Translations under genes and position numbers: made by a program
Assembly (NCBI GenBank): GCA_009763385.1
Contig: CM019826.1
Span: 58,649,127-58,713,126, forward strand
DNA length: 64,000 nt
Source: Coix lacryma-jobi var. lacryma-jobi
Lineage: Eukaryota > Streptophyta > Magnoliopsida > Poales > Poaceae
Direction of reading: 5' to 3'
Notes under the pieces: generated by a model
The model's input: only the letters and a program-made list of their open reading frames with translations
What the model was told of the DNA's origin: nothing
Databases searched by the model: none
Shown here: piece by piece, positions 45,262-56,200 of the stretch
Layout of the letters: every line of letters starts with the position of its first letter
Numbering within the stretch: position 1 is the stretch's first letter

Positions 45262-45552
45262 AGCTTGGGGGAAGGCACCCCCATGTATCCACGTAAGTAT
45301 CTTTATCCTCTTAAGTTTGTCATTCTATAAACAAATTCAAAACACCAAAAATATGTGAGCACATGAAGGTTCACTCTTAAAAATGAAAACACCAAAAATA
45401 TGTGAGCACATGAAGACTCACCCCTAAAAAGAAAAGAATAAAAATATGTGGGCACATGAAGGCTCACCATTAATTAAAAAAGAGACAAAAATATATGAGC
45501 ACATGAAGGCTCAACACTATTAAGGGAAATAGCTTGGGGGAGACGCACCCCC
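45262..45552 (+). repeat. Tandem repeat flanked by two G5...C5 hairpins in the non-autonomous element
   Basis: AGCTTGGGGGAAGGCACCCCC (45262-45282) and AGCTTGGGGGAGACGCACCCCC (45531-45552) flank four units of about 47 bp with the core AAATATGTGAGCACATGAAG (starting near 45349, 45397, 45442 and 45489). The core contains the palindrome TGTGAGCACA. No coding is evident. Confidence 0.8.
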
Positions 45553-46094
45553 GTTATCTTCGCGATTCAGGTATGTCTTTATTATTATTACTACTACTAT
45601 TATTATTGGCTTTTATTTTATATCTTAAAGTGTGTTAGATTAAATAAATAAAATAGTGTGTCTAGTTTGTTTTAAGAAGTTGATGACTAAAGAAGAACCC
45701 TCTCTCTAATCTTTTGCATGGAAATGATGAATAGTTGCTCTATCTAATTTCTTTCAAGTACCTAGCCTTCAAAGCATGAGTTCTCCTAATTAATAATGAT
45801 GCCTTAAAATAAAATTAAATACATGGATGACAAATACTTAATCTAAGGTCTAGGTAATTGGGATATGTCATGTGATGATCTAAGCTTCTATTATCTTGTT
45901 CTAAACAACACTAAAGTTTTGGAGATTTCTAAATATGAATATGACTAATAATTGCATTGAATTAAATTAAGCTTTGTGACCCTGTGAGATGTTATCTTGC
46001 CTTTGAATTGAGATCACTTACACATTTCATCCATCTTCCGCATAAATGCTCATAATTATCTGTTGCTACCCTCTCAGAAGTTTGTTGGAAGCAT

Positions 46095-46290
46095 ATGGCT
46101 ATTAGAAAAAAGAAAAAAAAAGAGAAAGAAAAGAAAAAAAGATCCGAGGAAATAAAAAGGGACAAGTGTCCGAAACCTCAAAAAGATAGATCCCAAGGAA
46201 ATAAAAAGGGACAAGTGTCCGAAACCTCGAAAAGAAAAAAAAAGAAGAAGAAAAAAAATGTCAGAAAAAAATGGGCACGTGCCCGACAGT
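46095..46290 (+). repeat. Purine-rich tract with palindromes upstream of the 3' LTR
   Basis: Nearly all A and G except for two copies of GGACAAGTGTCC (46160-46171 and 46209-46220), each followed by GAAACCTC, and GGGCACGTGCCC (46273-46284). Similar tracts lie at equivalent places in the elements at 32714 and 62002. Confidence 0.85.
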
Positions 46291-46680
46291 AGAATTAGCC
46301 CAATAGCCATATGTCTCTGATAAACAGAAGAGAGTGAATATATTAAAAAGAGCATCCGACTCCATTTTACCATACACATGCACTTCTTGATTCAATGGTT
46401 GGTTGACTTTCTATTTGGATCCATTGTTTAATTTGACAACATATGTATTAATGCTTTTGAAAATTAATCAAAACTCCGGGATAAAGGTGAAGTGAAAGAA
46501 CTAGAGACATAGTGCTTGATTTGATCGTTCAATCTCTCAATTATTGAAGACCTATGGTAAGAGTAATAAGCCCCATGAAGAATAACATGATATATTTCGG
46601 AGAATTTTTGTTTAACAGCAGGTATACTTGTTGGAAGTGAAGATATAGTAGCAACTCCTGATCCATTGATAAGTTTTGGT

Positions 46681-46719
46681 TTTGCTAAGGGACTAGCAAA
46701 GGGTAAGCTTGGGGGAACT
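46681..46719 (+). other. Stem-loop and polypurine tract before the 3' LTR
   Basis: TTTGCTA (46681-46687) pairs with TAGCAAA (46694-46700) around AGGGAC. The polypurine tract AAGCTTGGGGGAACT (46705-46719) then abuts the LTR at 46720. Confidence 0.8.
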
Positions 46720-48036
46720 TGTTGACGCAGGTTGTCTATCAAAATTAGAGGATAAATAAATATGAAAAGGGCACGAATTCAATCACCAACAAAGGTTTAG
46801 GGTTTTAATTGACAATATTCCACGAGTTTTGGTGAATTGTGATTCTGCAGGGACTAAACCAGGAAACCAGCGCTGATTGCTTCCCCTAGAAGGAAACCGA
46901 CGCGAGATAACGCAACCGACACGTCAGGAATATTCCAGAAGGTTCTAGAGGACACCAAAGGACACCACGAGGCGGGACACCTCGAGAGGCCACCAGGTGG
47001 GACCGACCGGTCCCACTCTTAGACATGTCGGTCTCCCCCTGGGCCCGCTGGCTTCCGTCTTCTGCAAGCCTCCTCCACCGAACCCTAGGACTCATCTCCA
47101 CCGTCCCTGAAGTCGGTTTGATCCAATGGCTGCGGTTGATCCCTCAGGGCTATATAAGCAGCCCCAGACCCCCCTCTCCAGGCATCTCCCTCTTCATTAT
47201 TCATCTCCACATCAGAAACTACGGTTCCAATGTAGAAGTAGAGGTCCCTCTAGATGAATCTCTTCTAGTTCATCTAGAATTAGATCTAGTTCATCTAGTT
47301 GTAATCAAGAATTAGCTTTCAAGTAGAAGACTAGATACCCCTCAAGTAGGATTAGAACCTAGTCTTATTCTAGAACTAGAATAGAGAGAGAGAGGAAGAG
47401 ATCAAGAGGAAGCTCTGGCCTGTCGGATCAACTTCTTCATCTTGTAACTGTGGATTCAAGTTCTTCATCGACTTGCTTCAACGATTGTTTTGGTAATCAA
47501 CATCTATATTTAAGTTTGAGCCATTGTTCTTATTGTTCTTAAGGTTTATGACTCTCTTTTGAGTACTTTAATTCTAGTCGCCCTAGAGTTAGAGTAGTTG
47601 GATAGTATAAGCGTGGTGCTTAGACTTGATAGCTCATATTTACCTCCTATAACGCCGGTAGTAGTGGTAGTCGCAAGGGTGACTCTTATAGCCTTGTTGA
47701 TTCTTCTATAGTCCACTTTCCCGTGTGTAGGCTCGGTAGGATTATACATTTGCATAAAAGAATCATACTCTGTTGTGACCTTTTATGGCAACTTCCCCAT
47801 TAAGAATAATAAACATATCACTCTTAAGTTGGATTTAGATAACCTTAGTGATCCCCTCTATACTTTTAGCTTCTCTGTCCTTATTAGTTACTCAGGGGTT
47901 ATACACTTGAGACTCCACGCTATCCGTTCCCTTGGGTTCGATATTAAAACTGGATTACTCTGGTGAAGTGCTATATCGGTAGATCTTATCTGTGCGCTTG
48001 TGGATAAAGTAGAGTGTGCGTTAATTTATACCAACA
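46720..48036 (+). mobile_element. 3' LTR of the non-autonomous element
   Basis: 1,317 bp, closely matching 39780-41097 with scattered single-base differences, which indicates a recent insertion. Confidence 0.95.
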
Positions 48037-48358
48037 GATGGTCACACGGATCAGTGACGTGGCAAAGGGGGAGAGTTGGGCCTCTCCATGTGGCGGGCGC
48101 CACATTTGGGTGGCGGGCGCCACCTCTGGTTGGCGGGCGCCACCCCACTCGGGCCCAAATGGGTCCTGGTGAGTGGGCTCGTCTCCTGGTGGGTCCATTC
48201 TCCAAATTTGGTCCAAATTCTGCATTCAAATAAAAATCTATGGACATGTGGAATTTGGTTAGTTTGAAACCTATTTGACTACATTTCATGCCTTTTTGGT
48301 GGACTTATGGGTAAATTGTTGATGGTAAAACAGGTGTTTAAGGACCATCAACAGCGAG

Positions 48359-48950
48359 GGTGATGGTCTTCCCCCGAGTTCCTTGAGTACTGGGGTGGTG
48401 CCTGAGATCCACCTTGGGATGCACTGAAAAGATAGTGTCTACCCAAGGTTCTGTGTCTGCTTTACTGCGTCTCACTGAACCCAGTCCTTGGTGCATTAGG
48501 CATCAAGACTCTGTACCTTGATTACACTAGAGTAGAGTTTTACATCCTCATGGTACTTGTGCTGGTAGTTGTTGTATCTCAAGATGTTTCCATGTATCTC
48601 TGTTGTAATTCCGAGTAATAATAAATAAGATCTGGGTACTTGGAATATTTTCTGAGTCCTCTGACTTGTTCTCCGAGTACTAAATGTGTCTTGTGAAAGA
48701 AGGAAGCTTGTCTGTTTGTTGTATGCCTGTTCACTGTTGCTGACGCCGTCCGAAACGTTCTCCCAGTCGTTAGGGTTTTTAAAGGTTTCATAACGCCATC
48801 TGGAAAAGATGAACGGTTGCCGAAACAGATCTATAATAAGCCGCCGTCGGTCCTGTGGTTTCCTCATGCTTTCATCAAGCCATTGCTTTCAGAGTTAGAA
48901 ATCCCCTAGCCAATCCTCAGTTTATGCGCAGAAAATCTCTTGTCACCAAC
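48359..48950 (-). mobile_element. Tat-2 3' non-coding region, segment 3
   Basis: It resumes after the Athila-like insertion. A G-rich minus-strand tract (CTCGGGGGAAGACC, 48367-48380) resembles a polypurine tract. TATAATAAG at 48832-48840 lies about 110 bases before the ATG of the antisense gene and may be its TATA box. Confidence 0.5.
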
Positions 48951-51900
48951 ATGGGTCCCGAGAGACAAACTGCCGCGGAGAAGAACAAGGCTAGGATCAC
49001 CACCACTGGAAGGCCAAAGCACCCAAATCCACCGACTGATGTTCTGGCGTGCAAACAACCAGATACTATTCTATCAGAGCTGGCGTTCCTGGCGCAACAA
49101 GGGTTACTTCGAGCACAACCACTTGATGGATGGAGAGTACCCACTGACCATGGCGCTCCTGCCCCCAACACTACTGAAATAGTCATGTTCAAGTCCTTCG
49201 TGGAGCGGGGATTGGGACTTCCTGCGTCTGACTTCCTGCGGGGATTGCTGCATTACTATGGTTTGACCCTTAACCATATTACTCCCAATGCCTGCCTCCA
49301 CATTGCTATCTTCACCCATCTGTGTGAAGCTTTTTTGGGAATCTGCCCTTCTTTTACCCTGTTTCGCTATTTCTTCTGGGTAAAATGTCAGCCCAGTGAT
49401 GCTAGCATAGATGTAGTCGGAGGGGCTAGTATCCAACTTATATTGGAGGTAGCTAATCAGTATATAACTGTTGAGTTGTCAGATTCTGTCCGAGACTGGG
49501 CTGCCGGGTGGTTTTATATGGCCAACCCACCGCCAGCTCTCCGTCGTCATGATGGATGGCCGCCACAAAAGTGTCGTGAATGGAAGGACCGTGTCACCAC
49601 TGAGGAAGTAGAGGCTATCCGGCCTCTCATTGATATGATAGACAGCTTGAAACTCAGCGGATTGACAGCTTTTACCGTCGTCCAAGATTTCATCGCACGC
49701 CGTATCCATCCTCTTCAACAGCGGGCAAATTTTGGATTTGAATACCTGGGTAAGAATGACCCGGGGCATCATGACATCGAGCAGTTGTCTGATTTCGAAA
49801 TTTTATGGAGGGTGAACCGGTTGCTCAAAAGCCGTGAACGCCTAGCTTCAGTGATGACAACATTCTCCGCCATTAATCCTCCTCCTCAGGTAAATAGTTG
49901 ATCTGTCGTGTCTTCGAGTTTCTAAAAAGATATCCTTCTGACTTGACTGAATGCTCTTCTCTTGTAGGGCCAGGGGAGAGATAACAATGATTGTCCTCCC
50001 TTGCCTCCGGCGACTGAAGAAGGAGGCATAGTTCTGGGGGGTCCTATCCGAAGTGAGGACCTTCCCAACAAACCAAGTTCTCCTGAAGATTTTGACTGGC
50101 TTGACACAGACTCAACTGACTCTAATGTCATGCTTATAGACCCGGAAGCTGGGAGTAGCCGGAAGAGGTCGCCGACTCCACAGGAAGAAGTTGGAGGACC
50201 TGTCCCTAAGAAGACTCGCACTGGTAATCGCCGTGCTTGTCGAAAAATTCTTTTATCACAAGAGTTGGCTGAAAAGCACTGTAATCTGAGTGCTCCTGGT
50301 AAGGGGAAACCCAAGTACTTTGTATGCCTTTTATATTTGGATTTTGATAAACTCTTGTCTTATATATGTCTATGTATTAGATGCTGAAACAACTCAAGGG
50401 ACTTCGAGTGGTGCGGTCCCTGAAGAAGCTCCGGCTCCAGACCCGCTACTGAAGAAGCCTCTCTTGAAGTTGTCGCAGTCATTGAAGCTCGTAAAGTAAG
50501 TTACATAACTTTACTTTTAGAGTGCTCACATATTTCTGGAACTAACATAAATACTTGTCCATTGTAGAAAAACGAAGTTGGCTGCTGTAGGCTCAAGTAC
50601 CGTCCTTGAGCCCCAGGCGGTAGAGGAGTCGGAGACGCTGAACAAGGAGGAATCCAGTATTCCGCCAACTTTTAGTCAGTCCAGCATTCCACCAACCTTT
50701 AGCCAGGTAGATCCACTGTCTGGCTCTTCTCCAACCAGGTCTCAGAATGATGCAGCACCTGAAACAGATGTTCTCCCTTTGCCTCAGGTTGGTGTGCCAT
50801 TTTCTATCTTTCGTTCTCCTGCGCAGTTGGAGTTTGACCGAGTAATCAATGAGTGGTTTTTCCGTACTCGGCAGCCGCACGAACCAACTCTGGAGATGAT
50901 CTTGGCTGACGTCCAGGCTGAAGCTTCTACTCGTCCGTAGGGAGGGTCTGCTGATGCCCCCGAGTCCTCGCATCAAGGAGCGACGCTCGATGTTGTGGGG
51001 TATGACCAAGACCTCACCCGGCTGAAAGATTTGAGCGATCAAGTCGCAGCGCCAGTCGAAGCACATCGGCAATTTATCGAGGTAAATATTTTGAAGTCCT
51101 CTTTGTATATTACAGTCTCGTTTGAGTGCTGACAGTATTGTTTCTTGTGCAAGGCTTTGATGTGAAGGTCAAGGACCCGATCACTCGGATCCGGCAGGAG
51201 ATGTCTCGTGAGAATCAAGAGCTCCGAGACTACATCGCCCAAGACCAAATCAGCCAAAAGATAGCCACTCAGCTTTTGCGCAGCCGCATCTTTGAGTTAC
51301 AAGACAGCCTTAAGGGTGTTGTTGAAGAGCGTGATGCTGCCAATAACCGAGAGATTGGCTTAATAGCCAAAGAGGCCGCCATGGAACAGAAGTTTAAGGA
51401 GTTCAAAAAAACCTGTAAGAAGCAGCTAGCTGGTAAGTTATCATATCTGTCCCGAGTTCTTGTTGCTCATGCAGACTTTCTGAGACTCAGATGATTGACT
51501 GGATTTGCAGATGCAAATACTTTGGCTTCCGGGTGGCAGAATGCGTTCAACCGGAAGGAGGCGGAGCTTGAAGAGGTATATGCTAATGCGCAAAATACTC
51601 TTCAAGAGGCCAAATTGATGCGTGAGGGTGCTGACCGGGACCTCCTACAGGCTTTGAAATCGACGAAGGAGTCGCGGGAAGCTCTGGAGGCGTTGGAAAA
51701 TGTTGTTGAGCCCATCCTGAACATGATTCCGTGACCTGAAGGAGTCGAGGAGTCTTTGATTGATCGGGCCAAAGCTGCACCTGGGCGGTTGGCTCAGTAT
51801 ATCAAAGATATGTCGACTTCCGTGGTGCAAGGTCTGATGGCGACACTATGACTTCATCTGCCATCCTTCGACTTGTCAGCTCTTATGACGCTTCCTGAAG

Positions 51901-51989
51901 GCAAAGGCGATGAGGATCTTGCGGCGATGCAAGAGGAGGTGAAGACCGCGGCAGAGGAATACTCGCAGATTTTAGATCTTGTAGAGTAG
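48951..51989 (+). CDS. Antisense gene of Tat-2: putative gypsy-type transposon domain protein, multi-exon
   Basis: The likely start is the ATG at 48951 (MGPERQTAAEKNKARITTTG); the frame is open upstream from 48855. Exon 1 to 49890 holds a globular domain with FVERGLGLPASDFLRGLLHY and LFRYFFWVKCQP, the putative gypsy-type transposon (Transposase_28-like) family. Introns are suggested at about 49891-49967, 50313-50379 and 50496-50568 (GT..AG). Middle exons are acidic, then Ser/Pro-rich, with the nine-residue unit SSIPPTFSQ repeated. Exons at 51155-51435 and 51511-51989 encode coiled coil. In-frame stops at 50938, 51732 and 51849 suggest partial decay. It faces the minus-strand integrase remnant. 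Function unknown. Confidence 0.65.
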
Positions 51990-52795
51990 TTTTAGCCTCC
52001 TTGTTCGTTTGACCACCGCTTGTATTCCCTGGAAACAATTATTCTCAAATATAAAGAGTCAAAGTATTGGGTACTTTTGAATCTTTGTGAAGTTCGTATA
52101 TAATCAACTCGTCATTGCAAGAAATTTCTTGTCAATGGATTCTTTCTGTTTGATGTGGATGTATGACCAGACGTCTTATTAGACGAGTCTATCCGGGTGC
52201 TCTCTAGCACTTGGGTTTGGGTCGTGTGACTTCGTTTCTCTAGCAGTCTTATAACGATCATGTAGAGAACTTAGTCTTGCCCGAGTACTACTCTTAGTAC
52301 CCTTGTTCAAGGGATAATTTTGATCAAGCACCTCTTGAAGGACCGTGACAATGGCTCCTTCTGGGTGAATCATATCCTCTTGGTACTCGCAGCTTGAGTG
52401 CGAAAATGGGTGGACCTCTGTCCGATTAAGTTGTAACAGGGTGGGTATTACTCCCCTTGTTACACCTTATAGGAACTAGTATCTACTATGATAGATACCA
52501 TATTCGCTATAGGTTGATAGCCGGGTATTAAGCCGTACCATCATTAGAGTTGTATTGAGCTTGGAGCTCGTAAATCGAGTGTGGTTGCCGCTGAACCAAT
52601 CCATCCGAGTAATATTATATATTAGTCGGTGGGATACAATAGCTGAAGCTTATTGTTCGACTGATAGGCTTCATGTGACTAAATAGTCATAATGAAGTGT
52701 AATAAGGGAATAAAGCTCTTGTTGCTGATGAACTTCAAACTTTATTAATATCTGTGTAGTAAGTACATTAGCCCTAAGTCGGATTTCTAGCGTAG
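51990..52795. other. Tat-2 region between convergent genes
   Basis: It separates the antisense gene from the 3' end of pol. No open frame or clear structure recognised. Confidence 0.4.
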
Positions 52796-52798
52796 TCC

Positions 52799-53233
52799 TT
52801 AGGTATAGAATTTCTTCAGATGCTCAATATTCCATGAATTTGGCAACGGAGAACCATCCTCGGTAACTAGCTCGAATGACTCGGGTCTTGTTACTTTGGA
52901 TACTATGTAGGGTCCTTCCCATGGACTCATGAGCTTGTGGCGCCCTGTGGTATTGTGAATTTTCTTCAGGACCAGATCGCCTACTTGGAAGGTGCGGTGA
53001 TGGACGTTCTTGTCATAGTAGCGCCTCATCCCTTGAAGGTATCTTGCTGACTGAAAGAGTGTGGTTAATCGGGCTTCTTCACTTCTAGCCGCTTGGTATC
53101 ATCAGCTTCGCCTTCATTGTACTGCTCTGTTCGTGGGGAGCTCCAGATTAAGTCAACCGGGAGTATTGCTTCAGTGCCATATACCAAGAAAAAAGGAGTT
53201 TGGCCTGTTGCCCGACTTTGTTGTGTCCGTAGC
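52799..53233 (-). pseudogene. pol: Tat-2 integrase C-terminus, truncated
   Basis: The minus strand gives SRATGQTPFFLVYGTEAILP (catalytic-core end) and, after a frame break near 53040, RTFQVGDLVLKKIHNTTGRH and SPWEGPYIVSKVTRPESFEL, the integrase C-terminal module of Ty3/gypsy Tat elements. It ends KFYT with a stop at 52799. The upstream part is cut by the Tekay-like LTR at 53234. Confidence 0.85.
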
Positions 53234-56200
53234 TGTGACACCCTAGTGTCAAGCACTGCATTAGGAACTGCATTTAGCTACTAAAATCCATAAGCAATGC
53301 ATTGCATCATTCCATGTGCATGAATGTGCTTCTTGCCTTGGTTTGTTTGTTTGGATTTTGGTTTCTATATAGACTTGGTTGTTTAGTTGGATTTGTGTTT
53401 TGGCCAACAATTTTATAAAATAGAGAATAATGAGAATCACTCTTTTCATATTGATACCTTGACCTAGTTCAAAATGGTTTGACAAATAAAATGGGAGAAC
53501 AAAATGATTTATAGCTCAAGAATTGGCTTTATTTATGTGGAGGTTGTAAAAATAATTTTCAGAAAAAGTGTCTTATATAAAAGTTGTAGAGAAAATTATT
53601 TTGAGCAACTTTTATTTTTGGGTCAAAGTCTAGTTTGGAGTTTTTGAAACTGATTTGAAATGGTCAAAGTTTGAAAAAGTTTGGAAAAAGAAAAAGGGAA
53701 ATGTTTTTCTCCCGGCACCACCCTTTCGGCCCAACCAGCCTTTCCGGCCCATCCCGCGTCGCGCCGGCCCACGCCCGCTCCCGCGTTCGCCCGCACCGCG
53801 CCACGCCGCTCGCCCGACACAGCCGCGCCGTACACCGGCCGGCTTGCCGCGTGGCGGCTTGCTTCTGCCCCGAATTCGCCCCGACCACTCCTCTCGCGAT
53901 CTCTTCCGTGTCCAAGCGCACAAGATCGCCCTCGCCCACTCTGCGCCCGCCTCGCCTGCCGCGCTGCCCTCGCTCGCCGTGCCGCCTCTCGCTGCACGCC
54001 GCGCTGTGGCCCCCGCCACGACCGGCCGTCCACCCACTCCACCGAGCAAAACCCGAGCGCCTCCCTCTCTCCACTCCCTCACTCTCCATTCACACACACC
54101 TGCCTGCTCTCCCTCTCCTCCCCGCGAACAAACGCGCAAAACCCGAGCGCTCTGCTCGCCGCCGTTCACCACCGTCGCTCCCCTCTCCGTTCCCACTCCC
54201 ACCGAGCCACCGCAAGTCGATTCCTCCCACCAGCCACTCCACCTTCACCCCGCACACACGGTGTGCACCTCCGCGCCATCCGCCGAGCTTCACCGACACC
54301 AGAACTCGAGGAGCGCCGCCGCGGTCGCCATCAGCGCCGCCCGGAGCCCAAACCTGTTCCGCACCACCGCGGGCTTCGCCACCTCCCTCCTTCGCCAACA
54401 AGCTTCGTCAGGCCAAGGCAAGGTGAGAACACACCTCCGCGAGGTCTCTACCGCCCTCTAGCCTCCCACTGTTGCCCGACCGAGCGCCATGGATGCCGCC
54501 ATGGCCGCGCACGTGGTCAAGCTCCACCGGAGCTTCACCGGCCGAACCAACCCTTCTAGTAGCCTCCCTAGGGTTCACGTAAGCTGTCGCCCCCGTTAAT
54601 TTGGCCGGCGACAGCCGGAAACGGCGTAGCCGTGCGTCACCGCCGCCGCCGTCCGCCATCGCTCGCCACCGGCGAGCTACGGCCATGCAATAGCCCAACC
54701 ATCACCACCACTCGGTCCGCCTCGTCATAGGGAACACGCCGAGCACCACCTCACCGCCGGCGAGAACCGTGCGGTCAAACCCTTTCCCCTGCTTTTCTCT
54801 CTCTGACCGATGGGCCCTGTTGACCAGCAGGTCCCAGGCGTCAACCACCCACGGTCTATAGACCGAGTTCACGCAGGCCTGGCCGGGAAAGTTTAAATGA
54901 TTTTCCTTTTTGTTTTATTTTCTAGGGAAGCTTGTTATTTTTGTGTAGCACGTTTTAAAGGTCCAAATGAGGTGTTTTCAGTTTTGTTAGTTTGTTCATG
55001 AGTAGATCTATCATGAAAAAATATGAAAGTATTTTTGGTGAAAGTGTGTATTACTGTTTCTATTTAATCCAGTTTATGCGCTTTTCTTAAGATAAATGGA
55101 TTTATAAGTTTTCTTGTGGAGTTAATTCATGAAAAAATTTGTGTAGGTCTCTTATCATGTTAAGTACCTATGAAAAATGTATGAGGCACTGTTTATGTAG
55201 AAAAAGTGTCTGTTAGGGCTTAAAATCCTTTTTGGTTGTTTTCTTGGAATAAGTGTTAAGGTGTTTTATATGTGAAAATAAAATATGGGAAATTTTGTGC
55301 AGTCTCTGTGTGTGATGTTCCAGCTAAGAAAAATGTTAAGCATAGGTTGTTATATGAAAAAATATGAAGTTGTTGTACAAATGTGCTTTTCTGTGTTTTT
55401 CTTAGGAAATTCATGTAGAAAAGAATATAATGTTTCTGTTCATGGAACTTTCTTGATAAACATGAAATGTGGAGTAGAATCTGGGAAAAATTTGAAAATG
55501 AGTATAACACCCTTTTCCAGCAGGGTTGTAGTTCAAATGGTTTACTCTGGAGTAAATTTATTTATTTTGTGTAGTTTTATGTGTTTATGCTTTGATAGTA
55601 AATTTTCTACTGTAGAGTGTTTATGAATAGGTAAAGCTAAGAAAAATATGAAGCCTGCTGTTTGACACTTTTCATGTGAGAAGTTAGTTCAAATCACCTT
55701 TTGAGCTTTTTATTTCATATTTTTGTATCTGTTGTCCTGTATTTTATTTGTTGCTGAAAATTGTTCAGTGAGGTCCAATTAGTGTTATTTACCTTCTGAA
55801 ATTTTTGTGGATTTTTTTGAGTTCAGAAAAATACACATGCAGTTCAAACCTGAGTTTCTTTTTAATTAATAAATAAGAAATAGTTGAAATGATGATTCTG
55901 TATTACGAAGTAAATAAGTGTTTTCCAATGTCAAAAGTGGTTCAACAAGTTGGCTTTGTTAGTTTGCAAGTAATAGTTACATTCGTACCACCATATCTCG
56001 CACCCCGCATTAATTGTCCATTATCCCCCGCATGCAATAGGATCGACAGTCCAGGAGCCCAGCCAGGAGCCGGAAGCAAGCGCCGAGCAGGAGATCCCGG
56101 AGTTACCCCAAACCGAGGAGGTCGACCCCGCGCAGGACTCTAACTTGCTTGAGTGCCCCGCTCACGAGGCCTTAGTCTTCTCCCAAGGCTAGCCCCGGAG

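Larger units (their letters stand above)
39780..48036 (+). mobile_element. Non-autonomous Athila-related element (LARD type), 8.26 kb
   Basis: LTRs at 39780-41097 and 46720-48036 (TGTTGAC...ACCAACA), duplicated target GATGG (39775-39779 and 48037-48041), tRNA-Asp primer site and polypurine tract. The internal 5.6 kb holds no intact gag or pol, only two decayed protease segments, so it must use proteins from relatives. LTR ends and the primer site are close to those of the Athila-like host element. A relative of it starts at 62002. Confidence 0.95.
32714..48353 (-). mobile_element. Athila-like element with gag and protease only, carrying a nested element
   Basis: LTRs start TGTTGGTAGTTC (32714 and 38277) and end ACCATCAACA (34508 and 48353). 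The 5-bp duplication GCGAG is at 32709-32713 and 48354-48358. Primer site, polypurine tract, gag and protease all read on the minus strand. Without the 8.26-kb insertion it is about 7.4 kb. RT, RNase H and integrase are absent between protease and the 3' LTR, so it is non-autonomous. Confidence 0.9.
38277..48353 (-). mobile_element. 5' LTR of the Athila-like element, split by a nested element
   Basis: The two parts are 38277-39779 and 48042-48353, with GATGG duplicated at the break. It matches 32714-34508 closely. GTGGCGGGCGCCAC-type palindromes occur three times here (48090, 48110 and 48130) but twice in the 3' LTR. Confidence 0.9.

Noticed and set aside
45340..45520. CRISPR-like evenly spaced repeat
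   Set aside because: Units vary, spacers are repeat-derived, and the context is a plant retrotransposon.
46074..46379. Minus-strand hydrophobic frame resembling a membrane protein
   Set aside because: It comes from the A/G-rich tract read on the other strand (Phe, Leu and Ser codons); no start context or family.
54408..54698. Minus-strand glycine- and arginine-rich frame
   Set aside because: Shadow of the CpG-rich LTR block; no independent evidence.
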